A DNA stretch of 64,000 bases from contig NC_087078.1 in the NCBI RefSeq assembly GCF_026151205.1, forward strand, positions 18,245,118-18,309,117, read 5' to 3'. The translations under genes were made by a program, and so were the position numbers. Positions 1 to 10,000 of the stretch are shown here, one piece after another; within the stretch, counting starts at the first letter, position 1; every line of letters begins with the position of its first letter. The notes under the pieces were generated by a model. It saw only the letters and a program-made list of their open reading frames with translations, searched no databases and was not told the origin of the DNA. The stretch is from Bolinopsis microptera. Lineage: Eukaryota; Ctenophora; Tentaculata; Lobata; Bolinopsidae.

Positions 1-4
1 TATA

Positions 5-296
5 ATGGAAGAGGTGAGTTTGGGGAGGCACGATGTGTACACCATTGTGGGGGTTATAAAGGAAGAGGTAAGTTTGAGGAGGCACGATGTGTACACCATT
101 GTGGGCGTTATAAAGGAAGAGGTGAGTTTGGGGAGGCACGATGTGTACACCATTGTGGGCGTTATAAAGGAAGAGGTGAGTTTGGGGAGGCACGATGTGT
201 ACACCATTGTGGGCGTTATAAAGGAAGAGGTGAGTTTGGGGAGGCACGATGTGTACACCATTGTGGGGGTTATAAAGGAAGAGGTGAGTTTGGGGA
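5..296. repeat. 54-bp minisatellite, about 5.4 copies
   Basis: A 54-bp unit containing TTTGGGGAGGCACGATG and the palindrome GTGTACAC repeats head to tail, with only a few substitutions between copies. Because 54 is a multiple of three, one frame stays open across the array and would encode an 18-residue repeat. This follows automatically from the unit length and I see no flanking coding signal. The array runs up to the left edge of the window, so its full length is unknown. Confidence 0.9.
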
Positions 297-300
297 GGCG

Positions 301-1147
301 ATGTTTTCGATTAAATTGTTACAAATTGGCCCCCATTTGTAAAGGTCTGCCCCCATCGCAATATGGCCGTGCCAATCTAATTAAGTTTGCCTGTGTGATT
401 TTGTAATGTGTTACATTTGATGAAATTATTCTTAAAATGGCTTCTTGATGGTTTATTTTACGGTCTATATTGCACCTGTGCACCACTCCAGTAACCACTA
501 ACAATTATTATACCACCTGAAACCACCTTACATTATATTACAGCGGTATCCTTTGTCAATCAATACTCTGAGAAACTTAATCCACTATACTTCAATACTC
601 TGAACAAATTAACATCTCATCGTGCATTAATTAAATTAGGGTGTGAAGCTGTGGTAGTGTATTGGATAAGAGCATGAACTAATTGATATAAACGAAACGC
701 CAGATGAGACCCGTTGTTTCATGTTTTATATAATATATAACTGCAGATTTAGGAAGGGGGCAGCGTTACAACTCCTTAGAAAACATCCTCGAGTTTGGGA
801 CAAAATATGCAGTTTTGTGCAATTGACGGAGCGCGCGACTGTTTTATTTTGATAATGACAGCGCATAACGTGCGTTCGTTTGTACGTCATGTATTATATA
901 TAGTGTGCATGGCTGGCCGGATCATATGATCGATGTATATGACGATGTGCACGATGAATACAATTATCAATAATAAATTCCTTCCTTAGGTCTAATGAAA
1001 CTGTATTCAGTATTAAATGACTATTTGTCTCACTGTTAACCACTATACTATCAGAAAAGTTAAAGCATTCTCATAGATTTTATAAAATGAGTTGAAAATA
1101 TTAACGTTACATGATTGATATGTACTAACAGTGGATATTTTGTTCAG
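301..1147 (+). other. Non-coding stretch with one possible CRBN-A exon (about 747-831)
   Basis: Most of this stretch holds nothing I recognise. After the acceptor-like CTGCAG ending at 746, one frame reads through about 28 residues that include LLRKHPRVWDKICSF. This loosely resembles the LRGPLPVWQHRLRDVF segment of the neighbouring paralogue in the expected order. The only donor available (GTTTTA after about 831) is poor. I regard this as a weak candidate for the missing exon upstream of 1148. Confidence 0.3.
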
Positions 1148-2706
1148 ATTGCACGCTACAGTCCCTTGATCAAAGTAAACGTTGCCCCGGTTCAGCCTGA
1201 CATGTTTTCCTACTGGCTCATCAGTGCAATGCCCTTCAAATTCAACCAGAGGTCTGTTGATCAATTAATAGCTGTACTAGTAAATACTTCATTAACTTAA
1301 AGTTTATATATACGAGATTACGAGTGTGTCGCGTTTTCTTCCTTGATGAGCAATGATATAAGTTATATATTGATTTAAATTAGTTTTCTCCCAATAGAGC
1401 GGAGATGTTACGAGAGAATAACCTGGTAGTGCGTCTGAAGTCCCAGCTGGACCACATCAAGGAACTAAACCAGTTTGACTATTGTTGCCAGCTTTGTGGT
1501 AAAGATATTATTAACTCTAGCCGGCTTGTCTCCATGTCAGCAGACGGTTCCTTCTTTGTTAATCCCCAAGGTTAGTCGAATAGTCGGTCTTTATTTCTAC
1601 CATCTGGTATCCAGATATGATTGGAGGTTATGTTTTTATGCGAAAATTCCTGTTCTAGATCAGTTTAACTTTAGTCGAAATTTTTCGGTGATCAATCGGT
1701 TTCGTGTTTTACTGTTGGATTGTTACTGATTTCTCTACTTATTGCAAAAAATTAAACGTTGATTTTGAGAAGTATAATTATTACATGCACGAGAAATATT
1801 TCCGATTTGTCCCTCTTTACAGCGAAGTTTCTTGCCAGGTTTCGCTTTTGAGCTGATCACAGCATACAGTGTACAACACGCCATAGCAGACGGGGTGCCC
1901 ACCACACAAGACTCATGGTTTCCTGGATACGCCTGGAGTTATCTCAAGTGTCTTAGGTAAGTCTGGTTACCTGGTTACCTGGTTACCTGGTTCCCTGGGT
2001 ACGCCTGGAGTTACCTCAAGTGTCTTAGGTTAGTCTGGTGGTACAGATCAGGTGTCCACAAACACATCTACATAGAACCATATAATTTATGTTTTGGAAC
2101 AAAGTACGAGAGTCTCCACTCAGTTGTTCAACGTTTTTATTGAGCTATGTAACGTAATTGTAACGTCTCGTCCATGACAAAGGCGTGGGCCGAAACGTCG
2201 ACAACTATTTGTTTGAAAAACTGAGTGGAGACTCTCACTTTCTCCCAAAACATCATTTATATGATCGACCCACTCAAAAAAACATAATATTTGTCTGCAG
2301 GTGTGATAGTTTTCTGGGTTGGAAGTTCACTGCAGTTGTTGAGGAGACCCAGCCACGAATCTTTTACGGAATTCAGCGGAAAGTTGTCAGGGTGCTCAGA
2401 CACAGGTTAGATTTATTGTTGGCCTTAAGAAAATTACATATTAAATAATTAAAATACAAATTATGTTTAAAATTAAATATTTAAACTAATACATTCATAA
2501 TTGACAGATATTTATAAATTTGAAATGCAGTAAAAAGTTGTAGGGTCTACTAAAAAAGCAGGATTTTTTTACTAGTAAAAATATAAAAACTCCGTCAATA
2601 TTGCAGCGAAGTCGAACCTGAACCAGAAGAAGATATTACTGACATTAATTTCGGCAGAGATCGAATAATTTATGACGCGGACGGAAACTACCCCAGATAC
2701 ATATAA
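1148..2706 (+). CDS. CRBN: Cereblon paralogue A, C-terminal exons (5' part outside window)
   Basis: Cereblon is the substrate receptor of the CRL4 (DDB1-CUL4-RBX1) ubiquitin ligase. Its C-terminal CULT domain binds zinc and captures cyclic-imide degrons in a three-tryptophan cage. Exons 1148-1251, 1398-1570, 1839-1956, 2301-2405 and 2607-2706 join in phase with GT-AG borders to a TAA stop. Visible landmarks in order: MFSYWLISAMPFKFNQR (end of the helical linker), CCQLC (first zinc CxxC), DSWFPGYAW (tryptophans 1 and 2 of the cage), CLRC spanning a splice junction (second zinc CxxC) and GWKF (third tryptophan), then an acidic tail ending NYPRYI. The residue before the serine is Asp where human CRBN has His378. 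The LON half is not in the window, so I cannot say whether the gene is complete. The intact phase, zinc and tryptophan residues suggest a working CULT domain. Confidence 0.88.
1957..2028. repeat. GGTTACCTG repeat plus duplicated 3' end of a CRBN-A exon
   Basis: Immediately after the 5' splice site at 1956/1957 come three to four copies of a TGGTTACC motif. They are followed by 1991-2028, a near-copy of the last 38 bases of exon 1839-1956. It encodes PGYAWSYLKCLR in the same frame and is followed by a second donor-like GTTAGT. It looks like a short tandem duplication across the exon-intron border. Confidence 0.8.
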
Positions 2707-3611
2707 ATCATCTGATAACTCTCAAATACTTTTCATCATCATCTGAATATTACTGTCTCCTGGTGAGACGAATATATCAAATAATTATTATCTGGGTTTA
2801 CCAATCAGGGGAGATTTTATCACCGAGAAGTGAGAACAGATATTTGGTTTGTCTCTAAGTTTTACCAACAAAAAACATGCAGAAACAATTCTCAGCAGGA
2901 CGATGAATCAATAAGAATCAAACTTTACATTCAATTTACATTTAAACTTGTAATTGTTCAGGGATCGAGATTCAAGTCTAAATTAACAGCATTTCAGTTT
3001 TATTTTATAGGATTTGCAGAGGGCAGGTTATTTATTTTATTTAATATTTTAAACACTTTTATTTTGTCAACTAAAGTTATATGCGCAGATATGTTGCTTA
3101 TACCTTCGATATCTTGGACTTTGGTCAATTTTAAAATAACAAGAAGGTAATTTGATCGCGTCACGTACTCAATTAATCCTAATAATCTTATACAAATTTA
3201 TAAATCGCAACATCAAACTCTTCTTCGATCAATATCATTAAATATCATAACTTCTTGTACAGCATGTCTCATTATATTGCTCTCTTATTGGGTGATATTA
3301 TAGCACGATAATCAAGTTAGTCAGCATTTTGGTAATGCAAATTAAACGGTTCTTTATCTTATTGTTGTTACTTGTAATCAATTAAAGCTCCTTCATTATC
3401 GTTTGTGAGATCGTGCATACTGTCGAGATATTTGTTTTTCTTCTATATGGGTGCTTTTCGTTTCTAAGGAAATTAAAACGTTCGATTGTTTTTAACACTT
3501 CATCTAACATAGGTTTAGATAATTTGAAGATGTACGAATTGTAAACATTATTGTAAAGTTTTCTCGTGATCGTTCAAAGTTAACTGTTTAATTATGCATG
3601 TGTGTTTTTTG
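2707..3611. other. Intergenic, nothing recognised
   Basis: AT-rich sequence between the stop codon of CRBN-A and a small inverted-repeat element. I see no exon with splice borders, no RNA gene and no clear repeat. Confidence 0.6.
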
Positions 3612-3615
3612 TTAA

Positions 3616-3872
3616 AGGCCCCATAGCATCCAGACAAAACTATATGTTTATATGTCTGCAAGATTATTCCCTGCACAGACAGGGGCTGACTAGATTACCA
3701 AAATTTCAATAAAATTGAAACGCAGCAGCAACCATTGTACGCTCAAATCGTGATAAAAAGTATCAAACTGAGGGAAATGATCACAGATAAGACTAACGTA
3801 TCCGTATGATGATATATTTTTACGGTAGAGATTTTAGTTGGACGCTATTTTTAGCTGGAGGCAATGGGGCCC
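3616..3872. mobile_element. 257-bp MITE with TTAA target duplication
   Basis: TTAA at 3612-3615 and at 3873-3876 flank a segment whose ends are inverted: AGGCCCCATAGC at the left and GCAATGGGGCCC at the right. TTAA duplications are typical of piggyBac-like and Kolobok-like elements. There is no coding capacity. Confidence 0.6.
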
Positions 3873-4046
3873 TTAACCAAATGTTTTATTTCAACGCTTA
3901 ACCCGTAAATTCCGCATTTTCAATGAATTCCATCAAGTATTTTTCATTTCGCCTAGAAAACCATCTTCGACAAACAAAAATCTACATAAACTTTTCATCG
4001 CTAAGATTATATCCCCCAGTTTTGACCATCTCTCCACCCGGAAACC

Positions 4047-7000
4047 ATGTCTGAGGACGAGTCAAGACCTGAACATGAACTGGAAGGAGAGGAAGACGCG
4101 TTTGGGGAACTGGTGCAGAATTACAACAGGCCCCGCGGAAGGGGCGGAGCCGATTTGATGCAGATGGGACTAGCTCGACGGTACTCACAGATCCCAAGTA
4201 AGTGATTTGGTTGTGATTGTATTATTGTTGTTTATTCTAGAAGATTATTATGCCCAGTAAGTAATTACCTGCCCCTGGTACGCCACTGATCCCTATGCGC
4301 GGCGCTCTTTTCAAGCTTCTTGCACGATCCTCTTTCCGTGAGACAGTTGAGCAATGGACTAGGTAAAATAAATAACAATAAAATGGTATTTAAAGAAATA
4401 ACAAGATGTGTTTATGGTTGTTCTCCTCAGATATCACGACTCCTAACAGTGTAAACACTAATTAAGGCCCCTTCCAGCCATTGCCACTGCGAATTTAACC
4501 TAAAACCTGCCCAGTTAATAGCGAAGACTGCGAAATTACCACTCCTGCCTAGTAATCTAATTTACCCTGTCCAGATCAGCAGTATATTACACTAAATCCG
4601 CAGGTTTTCTCTTAATTTTTTATGTCAAAACCTGCCTAATTAACTAGTGATCCTGCATCAACAGCGCAGGTATTTGTTATTTGGCAGGTTTTCTATTAAC
4701 TTGGCAGGATTTGCTATAAAATTATCAATCCTTTCCGGATGGATTACGGCAGTGATAAAGTTAAATCGGCAGGTTTTCCATTAACTTGGCAGGATTTTTT
4801 ATAAAATTATCAATCCTTGCCGGATAGATTACGGCAGTGATGAAGTTAAATCGGCAGGTTTTCCATTTACTTTGCAGGATTTGTTATAAAATTATCAATC
4901 CATGCCAAATAGATTATAATGCTATAATCTTATTATGGCAGCGTTAAATTTATAAATTGGCAGGTTTCTTTTATCTTTCTTTTAAGTTCTTAAGTTATTT
5001 GGAATTTTGCTTATTTGGCACCAAAACTAAAAGTCAATAAAACCGAGTTGATTAGCGCAGTCAAGAAATTGGCCGGAGTTGATAAATAGCTGACAACCAT
5101 GGCACTGAATCTCCAAATGAGAGGTATAGTACGCTATATACTTATATAGTACGGTACCGCAACAATTGACCCCCCCCCCCCCCCCCCTCCGACAAATGAC
5201 CCCCTGATGCAATCTACCCCCGACAATTGACCCCCCATGTAATTACACTGGGGTCAATTCAGGGTTAGGGTAAGGGTTAGGGTCAGGGTTAGGGTCAGGG
5301 TTAGGGTCAGGGTTAGGGTCAGGGTTAGGGTCAGGGTCAGGGTTAGGGTCAGGGTTAGGGTCAGGGTTAGGGTTAGCGTTAGGGTTAGGGTTAGGGTCAG
5401 GGTAAGGGTTAGGGTCAGGGTTAGGGTTACTGGGTAACACGACTCCTGTCAGCGACATCTGTCCGACAGCGACATCTGTCCGACTCAGGGTACCAGAAAA
5501 ACGACATTTGTCCGAAATTGTGATCTGATTTCAATACAACACATTTCCAATTAGAGACGTGATCTGAACTGTTAATTTGAATACGTAACATTGCCAATTT
5601 GAGATATGATCTGAGCCATAGTGTACTACTAGTTTATTTTCGACCTAGGCAGGCAGGCATGAAGCAACTGCGTTGTGAATGGCGAGCTCGTAGTCCATGA
5701 GAATGTATTGTGGTTGGTAGCCCCAAGGCCTCAGAAGCCCAGGTGTCTATCTCCTCGAACATGTCGTCGATTTTCCAGGAATGAGTCCTTAGAAGAGGGG
5801 GAGGTGCCAGCCGTCAGGGAAGAGTCCGTGGACTGTGAAGAGCTGATGGAAGAGATTAGGTGCGGATTTGAAGGTACCGTTGGGCGTTGACTACGCAATG
5901 CTCCGCGTCCACCATATGATCTGCGTTCTTAGGAGTCCCCCAAAGGAATGATCGACGAGTCTGTTCGTCCCATCCAGAGTCCCAGAGCATCATTGGACTG
6001 TTGTCGGTAGAGAGGATTTAGTTTGCAGGAATGGATAGCGTTTCCAGATCTCTCGGGTCTGTTTGCTGCAGATCTGGGTCTGTTTACTGAAGATTGGTTG
6101 CCATTGTGGATTGCGATAACTGATCTCCATACGGCTGCTATCCTATATGTACTCATGTAGGCTGTGTCCTGTGATGTGATCGACAGCTTGTTAGTGTACG
6201 GCTAGCACAATCCTGTCCTTAAATAGTCAATCACGTATCGATGGATCAGATCTCAATGGATCAAATCAGCATTCGAACAATGGGAGCAACGTCACGAAAT
6301 TACCCGTGAGTTTGTGAAATACGAATGTGAACCGAAATTACAATATGATCCGAAATTCGGACAGATGTCGCCAAAAACGACTCCTGTCCGACAGCGAAAT
6401 CTGTCCGAAATCCCCAATTCGGCTGTCGGACAGATGTCGCTGTCGGACAGATGTCGCCCAATCGGGTTACTGTTAGGGTAAGTATAATAAATATATTTGT
6501 TTGGTCAATTGTCGGGGGGGGGGGGGGGGGGGGGTCAATTTTCAAGTATTATATCACTTGCACCGTTTAGCTCCACGTGGTTTCTTAAGCGTAAATACTT
6601 AACTGTCCTGTCAAGATAAAGTAAATCACTATCACCTCTCATTCTTAATAAGTTAGTAAGCAAGCATCTGATCATTTTAAAACAGTCGCCTCCCAATTTA
6701 GCAAGTTCTTACATCTATATTACAGTCTACACCCTTCAATAATGAGATAATATGTTTGGCCGGTAGAGGGTCCGCAGTAGTCCCATTACAGCATTACCTG
6801 GCCTCATTACCTTAGCATTGCTGTACAGTGTACAACTACTATAAGAGTATAAGATATACATCCTTCACCAAAACTGGTTTGTCCGCTTTCTATTACTAAT
6901 TTTCCGCTGAAAGTGCCACATCAGTGATCAATTAATATTGGTAAATAGCAATAATTTGAGTTATAGGTTGACCTCCCACTTAGAGCATATGTGGGAGGTC

Positions 7001-10000
7001 AACCTATAAATTATAGTACGAGCTATTTCCAATTCGTGAATACGAATTTCGATTAAGGTCCAACTTATTAAGTGTCACTTTAACGTGTGACAAATTTCCG
7101 ATCAAATATCTCATAATCTGAAAATAACTGCATATTTAGAACTATTATATTAATTGTAATTGAAGATTCTTTCAGAATCACTTCATTCACTAAATCTTAC
7201 AATGTGAACAATGAACAGGTAGAGGCACTGCAACTGAAAAAGTGCTGTCCTCACTACTTAAGAACATAGCAATCTAATCTAAAAATGGCAACCTAAGAAC
7301 TGAAGTTAAGCAAACAGTTATTTTCCAATAATCGGTTTTTATACATGCTTCATATCGCGGTCATCTGAGAAGCTAGAACTCTCATTCTTTCAGGGCAAAC
7401 GTAATTCGAATGGCCAAACACAATTCAATAACATTTAGCTTGATCCGATTATCCAAACTATCAAAAAAATGTGAAAATGAACCTCCATTTGAAAAAAATG
7501 AACGCGAATATTTTTCGAGTTGACAAATTCCTCGAACCAGTGGTGGTACTAAGTCATACCAGAAGGAAGTATTTCAATTGGGCACTCAGTGACTGAGCTA
7601 TTAAGGCCAACGTTTGCACACTGACTTTTGGCCCACCCTGTACTTTTATACTCAAACTTATCATAGACCCCGTGTTGGTAACAGTGGATAATATGCAGTG
7701 GCGAAACGTACCTAAGAGGCCGCAGCTGCACCCCCCCCATCCCCTTCCGCATAGCAGGGGTTGCCGGAGTGTCGGGCGGTCGTTTCGCCACTGACTAGTA
7801 GTAGTGACTGCATGTATAAAAGTATAAACTATAGAGCCATGTAGGCATGTAGCATTCTGTACTTCTGTAGCTTTTCACAAACCAAGTCTCAGTCCTACAC
7901 CCTACCTAGTAATAAGGTTATACGATCATTACAGTATTCCACATTGTACACTCAAATTATCCAAAACCCCTGCCAATATAGGTTTAATCACGCCACAAGT
8001 TGATTCAAATTATCTCAACTTACGCAAGATTTGCGTTAAATCTGCAGCATTCGACTTTATATTTAACGGAAAACCTGCCAAAATAGAGCAAACCTGCCGA
8101 GAGTAGGTGAAAGGTGAGGCAGGTTTTGTGTTAATTTTGCAGGCTTTTCTATAAATCAACAACTCGATTAAATAATTACGTGAGATAAATCTCTGCACGA
8201 ATACGATAAATAGGCAGGTTTTCGGTTAATTTTGCAGGAATCATTTTAAGACTTCAAATTGATTATCAGTCTTAATGTAAAACCTGCCAAATTAGGTGGC
8301 AGGTGGCAATGGCTGGAAGGGGCCTTAATTATAATGAGGGAGATAGGGTAACCTGGGTAACCTGTTAACCTGGGTAACCTGGGTAATCTGGGTAATCTGG
8401 GTAACCTGGGTAACCTGGTAACCTGGGTAACAAGATGTATTTATAGTTGTTCTCATCAGATATTCCGACTCCGAACAGCGTATACACTAATTATAATGAA
8501 GGAGATAGAGTGAGTCTACTGCTCATCCCTACTAACATCATCGTTATTCCAGGTAACACACTTCCAATTATATCATTAATTAGAATTTTAATAGCAACTC
8601 CAATTAATTCTTGCTGAACAATTCAATTTTGAGGGGAAATTTGAATCGGAGTGATAAGCTGATCTCTTCGATAAAACAATAATTCGCATCAAGCGAAATA
8701 TTCTTCACTCAAACCAGCACCTTATAAACTTACACGAGATTTATCCCAGGATTAATGTTCCCGCTGAGGTTTAGAGACGACCAACACACAGGATTACAGT
8801 TCGCTCTGCTCAAAAACCTACTTGATAGTGACGATCCTAATGTGTTTGGGGCCGTGCACGTGCCTAACGAAGAGTGAGTCATAAAAATGAAAAAGAAATG
8901 CTGTCTTAGAATAGGCTGCGGAATATGGTCGCAAGCTTAATTCTTCTTCTTAAAGTCTGTTTAAGGTAACATTGGTTGACAGTCTGCTCATAATCAAGCG
9001 AGCTTTCCCGAACTGATACTTTCTGTCAGAGTCGGCCGTGTACTAATCGGCAGACTTGATCCTGATCATTCACTTGATAATTAACTCCAAGCTAACTAAC
9101 CAATTTTGTGCAGTGAAAGATTAGAGGATACCTGGTGCGACTGCGGTGTTACAGTTCAGATACTTGAGGTAACAGAAGAGAATCAGAGCAAACTGGAACT
9201 AAAGTGCATGGGTACTATACTACCTCATTAATATATAATTGATTATCTAATTATCTTCACGCAATGTTTACACTTTACACGTAAACATGGATTATATATA
9301 TCTTTACAGTGCCTTATCAAACATCAAATGATAATTATAGCCTCTCTTGGCCTGAATAATAGAGAATTTGGAAACTTCCATTCTGTTTTTTCACACAGAT
9401 ACACTTAATAAATCTAGTATACAGGGTGAGTTGAAAATAGTATATATATGTATATATATATATATATATATATCCATAGACACAGTGTTTCGTCCTATTA
9501 GGACTCATCAGTATGGCTCAAATCATCAAGGTTGGTTTTGCCGATGGCGGGTATCGATCCAGCAACCTTGCGATTACTGGCTCGACGCCGCACCACTGGG
9601 CCACCAGGGCCTTAATAATGAGGGAATTACATAGGTACCAGAGTGCTCTACAAACATATATATATATATTTATATAAACTATACTATAATATATATGTAC
9701 AGGTAGACAGAGATATGAGGTGATATCAGAAGAGTTAACTTCAAGACATATGAGAGCTACAGATACACGAGGACCAGAAACAACCTCGCCTTCTTGATCC
9801 TGGTATAGACTAATACTTTAATAGACTGCGCAGTTTGAGAAATCGAGGAGGGTTAACTCTCCGTTATTTTATTCCGATCAAACATAAACCCTAAACTTAT
9901 CTTTATTTTAAGAGCATTTATTTATTAAATACAAACTCTCAGAAATCTCTTAGAACTTGATCTCTCACAAACAAATGTCCGGTTTATTACACCACGTCCC

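Larger units (their letters stand above)
5164..6540. mobile_element. C-run/G-run-capped inverted-repeat element
   Basis: The left end reads AATTGAC followed by a run of about 18 C and CCGACAAATGACC. The right end reads GGTCAATTGTC followed by 21 G and TCAATT, so the two ends are inverted copies. Between them lies a telomere-like repeat block into which a MULE has inserted. I found no coding sequence of its own. It is inside the 3.86-kb transposon, so it is younger than that insertion. Confidence 0.65.
4465..8325. mobile_element. 3.86-kb DNA transposon, non-coding, TSD TAATTA
   Basis: The left end AGGCCCCTTCCAGCCATTGC and the right end GCAATGGCTGGAAGGGGCCT are perfect inverted repeats, extending a few bases further inward. 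TAATTA lies on both sides (4459-4464 and 8326-8331). Removing the element and one TAATTA exactly restores the paralogous exon sequence at 8460, which supports a 6-bp duplication, although a TTAA reading is also possible. Subterminal regions are rich in AAAACCTGCC / GGCAGGTTTT motifs on both sides. No transposase is visible. Other elements have inserted inside it. Confidence 0.85.

Noticed and set aside
5-406. 133-residue frame with an 18-residue repeat
   Set aside because: A 54-bp minisatellite necessarily leaves a frame open; the frame runs into ordinary non-coding sequence.
5254-5432. A true chromosome end
   Set aside because: Unique genes lie on both sides, the repeat is short and mixed TTAGGG/TCAGGG, and it is enclosed by inverted element ends.
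5243-5458. Minus-strand Asn-Pro-rich frame of 71 residues
   Set aside because: It is the telomere-like repeat read as codons.
9368-9634. 88-residue plus-strand frame
   Set aside because: It crosses a TA microsatellite and the SINE in a CRBN-B intron.
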